Shown here: positions 45,886 through 57,499 of the stretch, one piece after another
How positions within the stretch are numbered: position 1 is the stretch's first letter
How the letters are laid out: each line of letters begins with the position of its first letter
Origin: Buddleja alternifolia
Taxonomy: Eukaryota; Streptophyta; Magnoliopsida; Lamiales; Scrophulariaceae
Assembly: GCA_019426215.1 (NCBI GenBank)
Contig: CM033394.1
Span: 34,904,423-34,968,422, forward strand
Length of the DNA stretch: 64,000 nucleotides
Direction of reading: 5' to 3'
Program-made: the position numbers and the translations under genes
Notes under the pieces: model-generated
Told to the model about the DNA's origin: nothing
Seen by the model: only the letters and a program-made list of their open reading frames with translations
Database searches by the model: none

Positions 45886-47306
45886 ATGTCAGAAAATCTT
45901 CAGTTTCTGACCCCGGAGCAACGGGAATGGCTTCTAGGACTCATTCAGGCTATGCAACTCACTCTCGAGGATTTGGATTGTCCGAAAATGGGCAATTGGT
46001 GTGCGACGTCATTCAAGCTTTGCAACAAGCACCAAATCGTGGCATGACTTCAAGGAGTGGTGAGGAATTAAAGAATGACGAGATTTTTATTCAGGTGTCA
46101 ACGCCTAAGCGTCGCACAGCTAACGCTCAAGCGTCCGAGGCAGAGTCTCCAAACTACGAGAAATCCACTCCTATTCCATCTCTAGCAATACTCGACCCCA
46201 CCTTTCTTGAAGAATTGATATCAAAAAAGCCAAAGTTGAAAGAAAGGACATTTGAAACTATGTCAAGAGCTTCCTCAATTGTAATTTTAGATAATTTGCC
46301 AAGGAGATATGCGGATCATAATAGCTTCAAATTCCCTTGCACAATTGGGGAGTTTCAGTTCAAACAAGTTTTGTGCGATCCGAAATCAAGCATCAATGTG
46401 CTTCCATACTCCTTGCTCAAGAAACTAGGCTTGGGAGAACCACGACCAACTTCAATGCGCATAGAACTTGCAGATACTTCGAGCAAATATCCTAAAGGAA
46501 TTATCGAGAATGTACATATACAAATTGACAAGCTCCACTTTATGGTCAATTTTATAGGACTTGAGATGAACGAAGATGTAAATGTTCCTTTGATTCTAAG
46601 GTTTCCGTTCATATGCTAAGCCAATGCAACGGACGAAGTAAACGAGAATAAGTTAACCTTAAGTGATGGGGGAGAAACAATTTCTTTCGATTTTGAGAAG
46701 GTTCAGAGACATCCTTTCGACATGAGATCTGGTTTAGATAGAGAATTAGGGAAGGAAGCAATACAACAAAGTCGGACTCAACACTTGAACAATAATACAG
46801 AGAAAACACTGGAGCCATTGCCAAGTTACAATGAAAGCAATACAAAAGAGCAGTGCACTAAAGAAATTGTGGGGGAAGACGAGGAGTTGGAAAATGAGCA
46901 TATTTTTGCCCAGCAGATCACACCCGAACGAGCGGCTGAAAGTGTAGCAGAATTGGAAGCATTACTATATGGCACGCCTGAACGTGCAGAACCAAAAACT
47001 TCCACTACCGAGTCTTCCATTCCTACAGCTTCTCAACTGGTTGAAGATTCTCTACCCTCTGTCCTCTCCACATGTAAGGTAATTGATTCCAATGATGGTG
47101 AGTTGTTATTAAATATGAGAGTTAATATGGTTATTTGTGATAGCTATGAGGTTTTTAAGCATTCAGTTGATTCTGATTTGTCTTTACGCATTGATGCTTT
47201 TGATCCTTTTAGTGTTGAACTTTCTCAGGTTAAAAGAACCAATAGTCTCAATTTCACATCAGATCTATTCTCTATGATTAGGGTTCCAAATTTCACATAC
47301 TTATAA
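45886..47306 (+). pseudogene. Gypsy gag-start and protease remnant
   Basis: ATG 45886 opens a gag-like start (MSENLQFLTPEQREWLLGL) that shifts frame after about 45 codons; the capsid region is deleted. From about 46045 the frame reads MTSRSGEEL, the usual junction before the protease, then a Gypsy aspartic-protease domain: PCTIGEFQFKQVLCD, SINVLPYSLLKKLGLGEP, LADTSSKYPKGIIENV and FIGLEMNEDVNVPLIL. The catalytic triplet, DLGAS-type in relatives, reads DPKSS, so it is inactive. A stop at 46617-46619 interrupts the usual FLATANA continuation; the same frame then runs to 47306 with KLTLSDGGETISFDFEKVQ and an acidic tail. No RT follows. Confidence 0.75.
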
Positions 47307-47340
47307 ATACTTTTGGAGAAAGAGAAGAACAAAAAGTCAA

Positions 47341-47818
47341 AGCTATGTTTGTTTATGTTTTTGAATTAGAATTCTGAAAATTTCTCGATAAATGCGTATT
47401 TCGCAGATTCGTATGAAAATAATGTGATATATTTGTGTTTGTTTATGTTTTATAAAAATGGTTGAGATTTGTAAAATGTGTCAAATCAATGGTGATAGGT
47501 TGCTGTATGATGTGTTGAATGATTAAGTTAGTTATTTATATAATGATTATGTGACTAAAGAAATAATAAAATATAAATTATAAATTATAAAGTATGAAAA
47601 AGAAAGAGAGATAATGATTGGATCAAATGATTTTGATTGATGATTATGTGAAATAATAGATATAGGTGAGTGATAGGTAGCTATATAGGGAATTGAAAAG
47701 GTTAAGTTGAAAAAATGTGAATTTAGATTTAAAAAAAAAAGATTTGTGTTGTGGTTTTTTAGGATTTTGTGATGCATGATATTGAAAATGAAATTTGAAA
47801 ACATAAACAAACAAGGCC
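47341..47818. mobile_element. MITE with GTTTGTTTATG terminal repeats
   Basis: 478 bp. Left end AGCTATGTTTGTTTATG, right end read on the other strand GGCCTTGTTTGTTTATG, sharing TGTTTGTTTATGTTTT. Flanked by CAA on both sides (47338-47340 and 47819-47821), a 3-bp duplication. TIR style and 3-bp size suggest a Tourist/PIF-like MITE, though TAA or TTA would be expected. No coding capacity. Confidence 0.6.
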
Positions 47819-47859
47819 CAAGGTTTTCAACAATTCAAGATTTCAAGATTCATCATCAT

Positions 47860-48634
47860 AGGAAGTTTTTATTTTATTGTTTTATTTTCATTCAAAAACT
47901 TGAGTTTCAGTTTTTATTATTTTTCTATATTTATGATAGCTAAATTTGTAAATTAAGGTCATGCTTAGGCCGAATCTTGATTTTTGATATATAAAAGTAG
48001 TTTTTCGTATTAATGCTAGAATTGTTAAGTGTCTTAATCTTGTTTTTAATGCTTATGTGTGTTTGGCCATCACATGTATGAATTTTTGCTTAAATTTGTC
48101 GTTCGGGAGAAGGTTATGTAAGGTTCAAAGAGGATCAACACATAAACCAAATATAGAAATTTCTCTAGACATAGGTAAAGATTCCCGGATTCAGTTAGCT
48201 AGTTTTTCCAGGCAAGTTCTAGTGAGTTAATGCGTGTTTGTTACTCAGACTTTCGGATAGGGATATTATGGGAGCCATTAAATAAGAATAGGTTTGTTAT
48301 CATAAGGGATCAGTTAATGAACATAAAATGAAATTTCACCTTAGCAACAATAGTATGAAATACGATTAACGCTTCTTTATTGATAATTAATTGGTTTGTG
48401 TCAACGCATGTGTTTTAGTTGTTTTTTTTTATATGCTTTTCATAAATTTATGAATCCTTGTTTTATTTTAGTTATTTACAATTTCTTGCTTTAGTTTAAG
48501 TTTGCTTGATTTAATTTCGTTATTGCTAAAATTCGAGTCTATGTGGGATCGACAATCCAGAATTAAAAATTTACTTTATTACTTGCATGATCAGTCCTCT
48601 TCTTGTACAAACACGTTAAGTTTTCACGTGTCAA
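47860..48634 (+). repeat. Gypsy right LTR, 5'-truncated
   Basis: Aligns with about 32085-32144 plus 44744-45763 of the left LTR (shared AATTAAGGTCATG, GTCTTAATCTTG, GAGAAGGT, TCTAGACATAGGTAA, GTGGGATCGACAAT, ACGTGTCA). The first about 550 bp of the LTR have no counterpart here. More diverged than expected for a simple pair, so it may be an independent partial copy of the same family. Confidence 0.6.
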
Positions 48635-49103
48635 TATTTCCTTTCAGTCATTGACATCCAAATCGCATTAGGATCTACTTCTGCTCAGGATTTGAAGGGA
48701 TACTTGATTTGAAGCTCTAGTGAACCAACCGCGATGTCGTTCCCCCTCCATTTCGGATGAGAAGTAGTTGACTGGGGAGTTGGCTTAGTTAGCTTTCTTC
48801 CTGGTTGAAACTTACTTTGCTTAGTGACTCCAAATTAAATGCATTTAAAATCAACCATAACTATTAAAAACATATTTTAAATGATTGCTAGCAAATTTAA
48901 AATTTAATGTACATAATTTGAGATCATCTAAAAGAATTGAATTAATTTATATAATGAATTTCAAATCTTTCCATCCAAATACAATCTAATCTAAGTATTT
49001 AAAACATACTAATTCTTCATTACATCTTTGAACTTTAATTTTGCACGATCTATTGTTTTTTCTACCTTTTCATTTCTTCTTTCTTGCCAAGCTCTATCAT
49101 ATC
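48635..49103. other. Spacer between Gypsy and second Copia, nothing recognised
   Basis: About 470 bp of AT-rich sequence without a frame, RNA or repeat that I can identify. Ends at the target repeat TCATT (49104-49108) of the Copia element. Confidence 0.5.
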
Positions 49104-49108
49104 TCATT

Positions 49109-50062
49109 TGTTCGAATTTTCTTATTCACGATAATGTTGGGGAGCATCCCACATTGGAAAGACAAGGAAAGGGAATACCTTTGGTCATTAATAAAAGATC
49201 CTTTGTCTTTGTGGGGATATGAAAAGTTCAATGTCCCACATGAAAAGTTAAAGAAGTATAAATGTGTTTATAATTCATCTAATTTCTTGAAGACTTAAAT
49301 TGATAAGCAAAAGGTAGTGAAGGTATCACCCACGTCTGGTATGATGCACCGCGGACCGCAACTGTGATGCAAATCGCAGTCGGGGCCCTGGTCTGTGTGC
49401 TCGCGTGTCGTCGGTAGTCGTGGTCTATCTTTTTTCTGGGAAGTTATTTATAACAATTGTGTTGAGCACTGAAACTCACCTTGAGGTGAGTCAAGTGTTG
49501 AGAGTTAAGTCCTTGAACTTGAGTCGACTTATCTTGAGTTAAGTTAAGTATTCAACTCAGCTTGAGTCAAGAGTTAAGTCAAGAATGAACTTAGCTTGAG
49601 TCAAGTTTAGTGACCTGTTGGAAAATGTTATATTGAAATTAGCATAAGTCAAGTCGACTTGCCTTGTCTATTCGTCTGAAATGTGAGTGTTAGAGACGAA
49701 GAGTCAAAAGTCATCTCTAACTTCAATATGTCTATTCAATGATATGTAACGTTTGAAATGAACAGTCACGACTTGGATGTAGCTATTCAATGAAGAAACA
49801 CAATCGTTCTGAATGGCCTATCTAAGTCTATAAATACTAAATCCGTCCACTAGTTTTGATATATTAAAATTACAAAATATTCTTATATCTCTATTGGTGC
49901 AAGCTCTGACTTATTCAAATACTGCTTTTGAATACTTGTGCTTGTTTTATCTTGGAAGACTTATTTGCTAGAAACTCTTTCAATAAAGAGGGAAAATAAA
50001 GCCTTAAGGAAAGAGTAATCCTCGACTCAGATAGATTCTTGGTTTTACATGGTTTTCCAACA
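49109..50062 (+). repeat. 5' LTR of the second Copia element
   Basis: Contains a CG-rich island (about 49345-49432, GCACCGCGGACCGC, GTCGGGGCCC) in AT-rich DNA, and repeated GAGTTAAGTCAAG/CTTGAGTCAAG words at about 49480-49610. The LTR start is set by TG and the matching 3' LTR. Confidence 0.8.
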
Positions 50063-50083
50063 ATCTTAAGACTTTATTTTGAA

Positions 50084-51111
50084 ATGGCTGAGAGTTATGT
50101 CAAAGCGTCGGTTATGGCACAAATTGGAAAACAGGAAAAATTTGATGGTTCGAATCACAGACGGTGGAGGTCCAAATTGTTCTTCTTTCTGTCAATGCTG
50201 AAATTGGCCTATGTTCTGGAAAGGGATGCTCTAGTGGAAAGGGAAGAGGAAACTGTTGTTGAAATTGATGAGCGTCAAAAATGGAAATGTGATGACTTCA
50301 CTTGCAAAAGGCACATTTTGAATGCTATGTCCAACGCTCTGTATGACGTGTGTGAGCCCACAACGGCACACAGTTCTACGAAAAATATTTGGGATGAATT
50401 AGAGAAAAAATACAAAACTAAAGATGCTGGGAATAAGCGTTTTCTGGTTAGTAGGCTTTGTGATTTTCATATGGTAGATAATGATTTTGTTCTTGCACAA
50501 TACCATAATTTTCAAATCCTTTTGCACCAAATTGTTTCTGAGGGTCACATTCTTGACGAAGCTTTCCAAGTGTCTAGCATTATTGCTAAACTGCCATCAT
50601 CTTGAAAAATACTCGTAAAGAGTTAACACAAAGGAAAGAACCATTGGATCTTCAAGAATTGATTAAGTTTATCCAAATTGAAGAGAATACTCGAAATATG
50701 GAAAAACTTGATGTTGAAAAGAAGAATCCAAAGGCTCTTGTCATTGAAAATAAGGCTCAAGACACGGGTAAGAAAAGGAAATTTGAAGGCACTAACAATT
50801 CAGGCATAACCAAAAAGGCCAAAGAAAATTGTTGGAAGTATGGTAAACCCGGTCATCTTAAAAGGGACTGTAAAGATAAGTCCAAACAGCAACATGCTCA
50901 AGCTAATGTCGTGAGCGACAGAAACTTTATTGCGGTGGTTGATGAGGTGAACATAGTTGATGATGATACTAGTTGGTGGATTGACTCGGGTGCAACAAGA
51001 TATATTGCACGTTGTAGGAGTGTGTTTCAAACCTATGAAGAAATGAAAGATGGTCAAAGTTTGTTCATGGGAAATTCTTCATCATCAAAGGTTGGGGGCA
51101 AGGAAAAGTGA
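50084..51111 (+). pseudogene. Copia gag (second element)
   Basis: Begins MAESYVKASVMAQIG at ATG 50084. LTR-polyprotein N-terminal and UBN2-type features: KFDGSNHRRWRSKL, NIWDELEKKYKTKD and the LHQIVSEGH stretch. One frameshift at about 50600 moves it to the next frame. The knuckle reads CWKYGKPGHLKRDC, so its second Cys has become Tyr. Protease follows in the same frame: WWIDSGATRYIA with DSGA at 50983-50994. Confidence 0.8.
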
Positions 51112-53819
51112 TACTTAACATGTCATCGGGGAAACGTCTCACTCTTACTGATGTTCTTCATGTTCCAGACATTAGGAAAAATCTAGTGTCTGTTAGTTTG
51201 TTCAACAAACATGGTTTTAAAGTGTTGTTTGAGTCTGATAGTATCAATGTAACCAAAAGTGGACAGTACATTGGAAATGGCTATGTAACCAACGGACTGT
51301 TCAAACTAAGTTTGAGCAATAATAATATTAATAGTTATGTTTACTTGCTTGTTTCTTTTAATTTATGACATCATAGATTAGGACATGTTAATTCTAAAAG
51401 CATGAAATGTATGATGGATTCAGGATTAATTCCTAGTTGCATGAAACAAGATAACGAAAAGTGTGATATTTGTATTAAATCAAAAATAGTAAGAACACCT
51501 TTTCATAAGAAGTAGAAAGAAATTCAAGTCCTTTAGAAATAATACATTCTAATATTTGTGAATAGAAGGAATTATTACTAGATGTGGTAAAGGATATTTT
51601 ATAACGTTTATAAATGATTGTTCCAAGTATGCTCATGTTTATTTTTTGTGGATTAAAGATGAAGCTTTGGGTAATTTCAAAGTGTATAAGGCTGAAGTTG
51701 AAAATCAACTTGATTGTAAGATTAAAATTTTTCGATCGGATAGAGGTGGTAAATATATTTTCAGTAATGATTTCTTAGAAGATCATGGAATAATTCATCA
51801 AGTAACAACACCTTTTACTCCTCAACAAAATTTGCAGCTGAAAGAAAAAATAAGACTTTGATAGATATGGTTAATACTCTTTTAAATACTTTTGGATTGC
51901 CAAACAATTTATGGGGAGAAGCCTTGAACATGGCTTGTTACATGCTTAACCGTATTCCTCATAAGAAGACAAATGTCTCACCCTATGAACATTGGAGAAA
52001 GAGAAACCCTTCTCTTAGACACTTAAAAGTATGGGGGTGTAGAGCATTAGTAAGGCTTACCGATCCTAAACGATCTAAGCTTGGTAGTAAGGCAATTGAA
52101 TGTGTTTTCATTGGATATGCATCACATAGGAAATCATATAGATTTCTTACTAAGGAATCCATAAATTCCATTGATAGAAATACAATTCTTGAATCTAGAG
52201 ATGCTGAAGTTTTTAAAATTCATTTCCATCATCTAGAAAAATAATGAATGAAAATACATCACAAGAACAAGTGCTTGATGAAACTTCAGTAGATGACTCT
52301 ACGGAAAATGAAGTTGTTGAGCCAAGAAGAGGTAAACAAGTGAAAATCGCTCAGTCCTATGGTTCTGATTTTTACAAGTATCTAATAGAATGTGATAGGA
52401 GTAATATCACTTCTATGATAGTATACAATGTTGAGCATGATCCTTTAACTTTTAAGGAAGCGATGTCATCAAGGGATGTAGCTTTCTGGAAAGAATCTAT
52501 TAATGATGAAATGGATTCAATCATATCAAAGCAAACTTGAACTTTATCTAATTTACCTCCTGGCTGTAAACCATTGGCTGTAAATGGATCTTTAAACAAA
52601 AGCTTAAGCCTGATGGATCTATTGACAATTTTAAAGCTAGACTTGTTGCTAAATGTTACAAGCAAAAGGAAGGTTTAGATTATTTTGATACTTATGCGCC
52701 TGTTGCTAGAATAAGTTCCATACGAGTTCTAATTGCATTAGACTCTATTTATAAATTGGTCATCCATCAAATGGATGTTAAGACAACATTTTTAGATGCA
52801 GAATTAGATGAAGAAGTCTACATGGAACAACCGGAAGGAGTTGTTTTGAAAGGCCAAGAAAAGAAACTATTAAACTTGTAAAATCTTTATATGGCCTAAA
52901 ACAAGCTCCTAAACAATGGCATGAGAAATTTGACCAAAAGGTTGTTCAGAGTGGTTTTAAAATAAATGAATCTGATAAGTGTATTTATTCTAAATGTGCA
53001 AATGGAAAATGTGTATTTATTTCATTATATGCAGATGACTTGTTGATATTTGGAACTGATATAGGTGTTGTATCTGAAACAAAAGCCTTTTTATCTACAT
53101 GTTTCAACATGAAAGGTATGGGAGAGGCTGATGTGATTTTAGGTATTAAAATCACGAGGTCAAAGAATACAAATGCAATGACTCAATCTCATTATATTAA
53201 AAAAATATTGAAGAGATTTAATCATGGAAATTGTAAGACTGCAAGTACATCTTTTGATGCTTCGGTTAAATTAACTAAGTATGAAGGTGTTGGTATATCT
53301 CAACTAAAATATTCTAGTGTGATTGGTAGTCTTATGGATGCAATGTATTGTACAAGACCTGACATAGCATATGCGGTTGGAGTACTTAGTAGATTAATTG
53401 ATAATCTTGGTCAAATTTGTTGGGATGCAATATCAAGGATACTGAAGTACTTGAAAGGCACAATGAATTATGCATTATGTTATCAAGGCTATCCTTGGGT
53501 ATTAGAAGGATACACGAACGCTAATTGGATTACTGATTAAGATGGAAGAAATTCCTATTTGGTCTAAGTCAATGTCCCTGTTTCAATCTCGTGTGATAAT
53601 GAATCTACATTGTCACGCGCATACAACAAGATTTATAACGGTAAGTTTAGACATATTAGTTTAAGGCATAGTTATGTCCGAGAACTTCTCGGGAATAGTA
53701 CCATAACAATAACATATGTTAAGTCAAAGGAAAATTTGGCTAATCCCTTTACAAAAGGTCTTGCAAGGAATGTTGAGTGGAAAATATCAAGACAGATAGG
53801 GTTAAAAGTTTTACCATAG
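51112..53819 (+). pseudogene. Copia pol (second element)
   Basis: Integrase: HHRLGHVNSKSMK and CDICIKSK zinc-binding region (51365-51480), FRSDRGGKY and TPFTPQQN in the catalytic part (51646-51861, stop before the ERKNR stretch), then NLWGEALNMACYMLNR and HLKVWGCRALV (51858-52244). RT: ARLVAKCYKQKEG, YFDTYAPVARISSIR, HQMDVKTTFLDAELDEEVYMEQP, LYGLKQAPKQWHEKF and active site YADD at 53028-53039. VIGSLMDAMYCTRPDIAYAVG and YLKGTMNYAL follow; RNase H is broken off after GYTNANWITD (stop 53538) and resumes near its end with NLANPFTKGL (53740-53760). At least six lesions. Confidence 0.8.
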
Positions 53820-54371
53820 GTAATCTATAAGTGGAAACCAACCGGTTATTAGATAGTCTCTAATTTAATTGGTTCAATGGAAAACACTTATAGAAATTAC
53901 CAGACATGTACTAAATTTATAGAATTTTATTCTATGTCATCTCGAGGCAGTACATGCTTTTATGGATATAACGAGGTTGAGATTAATTCTCTTAATAAAT
54001 CTATGTTCTTAAATGGAAGGTGTAAGTCATACAAGTACACCTATTTAGATTTACATATGTAAGCGTTGAAATGTGTCCTTTTCTATGAGAATAAAAGCTT
54101 GTCTCTAAGTCGCTTATGAGTCCCGAGGTTGATGCACATGGCCTAAATTGTGCGGGAAAGTTGAACGAGCTGTTAGTAGATTGCATGTCTTTCAGATGCT
54201 ATTATCCATTACAAATATTTGATTCAAAGTTTATCTATCAAAATATTCAGATAACTGATATGTGTTAGACTATGTAAAGGTTCAATTAGTTGTACACCTT
54301 TACTTATGTGCAAGATACGTTTTACAATAGAGATTTTGAAATTGTATGAAATTTTGAAAATTATAGGGGAT

Positions 54372-55353
54372 TGTTGGAATTTTCTTATTCATGATAATAT
54401 TGGGGAGCATCCCACATTGGAAAGACAAAGAAAGGGAATACCTTTGGTCATCAAATTTATATATATATATATTAATAAAAGACGTTTTGTCTTTGTGGGA
54501 ATATGAAAAATTCCATGTCCCACATGGGAAAGCTAAAGAAGTATAATATGTTTATAATTTATCTACTTCCTTGAAGACTTACATTGATATGCAAAAGATA
54601 GTGGAGGGATCACCCACGCCCGGTGCGATGCACCGCGGACCTTGATCGCATCTCACGCGTATGCCGCGACCCGTGGACCGCGACCGAGGCCGTGGTCCAT
54701 GTGCTCGCGTGCCATCGGTGGCCATGGTCTATCTTTTTGTTGGGAATTTATTTTGAACAATTGTGTTGAGCACTGAAACTAATCTTGAGGTGAGTCAAGT
54801 GCTGAGAGTTAACTTGAGTCAACTCACTTTGAGTTAAGTCAAGTATTGAACTCAGCTTAAGTCAAGAGTTAAGTCAAGAATGAACTCAACTTAAGTCATG
54901 TCTAGTGACCTGTTGGAAAATATTATATTGAACTGAGCATAAGTCAAGTCGACTTGCATTGTCTGTTTGTCTGGAATGTGACTGTTATAGACGAAGAGTC
55001 AAGAGTCACCTCTGACTTGAATATGTCTATTCGGTGATATGTAACGTTTGAAATGAACAATCACGAATTGAATGTAGCTCTTCAATGAAGAAACACAATT
55101 GTTCTGAATAGCCTATCTAAATCTATAAATACAAAATTCGTCCACCATTTTTTATATATTAAAATTACGAAATATTCTTATATTTCTACTGGTGCAAGTT
55201 CTGAAGTATTCAAATACTGTTTCTGAATACTTGTGCCTATTTTATCTTAGGAGGCTTATTTTCTAGAAACTCTTGCAATAAAGAGGGCAAATAAAGTTCT
55301 AAAGAAAGAGTAATCCTCGACTCAGGCAGATTCTTATTCGTGGTTTACCAACA
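54372..55353 (+). repeat. 3' LTR of the second Copia element
   Basis: Matches the 5' LTR throughout. Distinguishing marks are a TA run insertion (about 54455-54471) and a diverged CG-rich island (54620-54735). Confidence 0.8.
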
Positions 55354-55358
55354 TCATC

Positions 55359-56042
55359 TTCACTATAAACATACTTCTTATTATGTTTTCTCATTTTCAT
55401 TTTATGGCATGTTTTCTCACAATCTCTCGTTGAAAATAGAGTATGCAACAATAATTGCCTACGAAAATCATGATTAAAGAAATTTTGTTATTATATTCAT
55501 GTACTTTGATTTTGTTTTTGTTTTTTTTGCCAACTGTTATAACTACCAGTCTTAAATCTCAACACTTTATTTGATTCAAGAAAATTAATAGAGAAATGAA
55601 AAAAATACACAAGAAACTTAATTTTTCATTGTTTGGATATTAGAAAAAATGAAAAGTAAACGAAAATAGAAAATAAAATTTAATACTAGTTTAAGCCAAT
55701 ACCTTTTCCTCACCATTTGAGGAAAATAGTGGCCAAAGAAAAAAGGTTTTCTTGTATTTTGTTTTTCTTTCCTCATGAATTTTTTTGAACCAAAGAAAGT
55801 ATAAAGAAGAGTGTTCATATATACACTTAGTCACTTATATATCTACATATAACGTAAAGTGTAAATCATTGTATAAAAGACAGTTTGGACCGAGTTTAGA
55901 GCAATTCAACCCGAAATGGAGAATCATGTAATTCAGGTTTTTTTTTAACTCCTCCCGTCAATCTTGAAAAACTAATTTACGTGGCCCTGTTTCAAAACAG
56001 CAAGAATGGTGATGGTGTTTTAGTACAATGGCATTACGTGAA
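55359..56042. other. Intergenic DNA, nothing recognised
   Basis: AT-rich spacer. No frame of interest; the - strand frame at 55818-55618 is Phe/Lys-rich low complexity. Confidence 0.5.
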
Positions 56043-56056
56043 GACCACACCATCAA

Positions 56057-56590
56057 TGATTTCAGCCTCTCTCTTCCAAGAAAAAGAAAAACCCTAGCCA
56101 CTTTTTTTCTTCTTTTCTTCTCCGCCGACGATGGCTTGATGAAGCAGTCGTCTCCTTCACCACTTTTGCCACCACCATCGTCAGCGGACTGGGTTGGAGC
56201 ACCCTCTTCAAATTGTATAACCCAATTTCAAATCTGACGAAACGGTGATGGATCTAACGAGACAGAGATGGATCTGACGAGATGAAGAGGGGTGATTCAT
56301 AAAATTTTATATAGTTTTTTAGATAGTTTGTTTAGTATTTTGTTTTCTTTTTCGTATGAGAATTTGTTTTCTCTCTCTCGAATGAGAGTTTCGTCTCTCT
56401 TGAATAAGAGTGTGGTTTTGTGTCGTTTATTAGTTCTTAAGATTTGTTATCTTGAAAAACTTGATATTGGTGCTTTAATTGTTTTTTACTACATCGTTAG
56501 AGACAGTCTCAGTTGTATTGTTCTTGACGTTGTAAACTGATTATTGAATGAAATAAAATCACCATTTCTTCTTTTAAAAAAAAAAAAAAA
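56057..56590 (+). mobile_element. Processed retrocopy with poly(A) and target duplication
   Basis: 534 bp ending in a 15-A run (56576-56590) and flanked by a perfect 14-bp repeat GACCACACCATCAA (56043-56056 and 56591-56604). An AATAAA-type signal (GAAATAAAATC, about 56549-56559) lies about 20 nt before the A run, so the source was probably a polymerase II mRNA copied by LINE machinery. The 5' part (TCTCTCTTCC, AAACCCTAGCCAC, then CTTCTCCGCCG) looks like a plant 5' UTR. The 3' half is T-rich like a 3' UTR. No intact long ORF; the 56028-56237 frame starts outside the insert. The source gene was not identified. A SINE is less likely because I see no polymerase III A/B boxes. Confidence 0.75.
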
Positions 56591-56604
56591 GACCACACCA
56601 TCAA

Positions 56605-57377
56605 ATTCGGTAAATTGCATTTTTCATCTCATAAATGTACTCATGCACACTTTTGATCTCTTGCTTTATTAAAATCTCACAATTTATCCCATAAGTCGTC
56701 AAAAATTTCATGATCAATTTCTGTCAAAAAAAAAACTAATGGATTTGTTAGTCAAAGGCAAAAACGCATACATACATACATATATATTAGAAAATTTTCA
56801 TACTAATTAAAACTTTTAGACATGAAAAAATTCACATTTATTAAAATATTAGATATACACTTACCGGATCATTATAAATTGGAGACGGAAAGCCACAGGT
56901 TTCCTGTTAATTGGTCACTCGCTTTTACATTAATTTTTACACTATTTTCCTATTGAAAAAAATCACTTCACATTCATGTTATAAGATCATGTTACGATTG
57001 GATGGAAACTCTCATAAATACACTTTAGAAAATACTTTTTAATTATAGAGTAGAGAAATGGCTTTTAAAATGCGTTTGAATGAAATATTTTTGGGAGAAA
57101 ACAAATAATGATGATTATTGATGTGATAATTTTTTTTTTCTTTGTTTATAATTATTACTTTGACATGTCACCATGTGAGATATGTGTATAGGTAAGTTAT
57201 TGTTTTATAAAGTTCTCCGAAAAGTGATTTTGATAGAAAAAAAATTCACAAACATATTTAATGTAAACTTATTGATTTAGACATCAAAATGTAGGTAAAG
57301 ATGATTTCATTTCACATTTTACGTTATTTCGAATTAGAATATGTGATTAATTAACCTGTTTTTAGAAATAAATTCTT
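56605..57377. other. Intergenic DNA, nothing recognised
   Basis: AT-rich, no frame or repeat boundaries that I can support. Ends at the LINE target duplication AATACACTAATCA (57378-57390). Confidence 0.5.
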
Positions 57378-57499
57378 AATACACTAATCATTTTTCTTTT
57401 TTTGAATACAAAAAGGGGGTGTTACCCAAATAGTTTTAACCCGACAAACCCGGGTTTATATGATATGGGGCTAAGTATGACCATCGTTGTCATCTTGGA

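Larger units (their letters stand above)
31529..48634 (+). mobile_element. Outer Gypsy-type element, heavily nested into
   Basis: A left LTR starts TGATAGGCG at 31529 and ends TTCGTGTCA at 45763. It is split by a Copia element (32145-44743) and a Mutator-type MITE (45001-45287). A degenerate Gypsy primer site follows at 45771-45787, then a gag start, a protease remnant (to 47306) and a 5'-truncated right LTR (about 47860-48634) ending ACGTGTCA. Left and right LTR 3' halves align over about 750 bp (shared GTGGGATCGACAAT and CTTTATTACT blocks) at roughly 70 percent by eye. No RT, RNase H or integrase remains. I found no matching target duplication, so the right boundary is the end of LTR homology, not a proven terminus. 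Confidence 0.7.
49109..55353 (+). mobile_element. Second Copia retrotransposon, decayed
   Basis: 6.2-kb element. LTRs at 49109-50062 (954 bp) and 54372-55353 (982 bp) start TGTTC/TGTTG and end CCAACA. Flanking 5-mers are TCATT (49104-49108) and TCATC (55354-55358), a target repeat with one mismatch. A purine tract (TTATAGGGGA) precedes the 3' LTR. The gag ATG lies only 21 bp after the 5' LTR and no initiator-Met primer site is present there. Gag, protease, integrase, RT and a partial RNase H follow in Copia order with many stops and frameshifts. LTRs differ at many positions and by a TA insertion at about 54455-54471. Confidence 0.85.
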
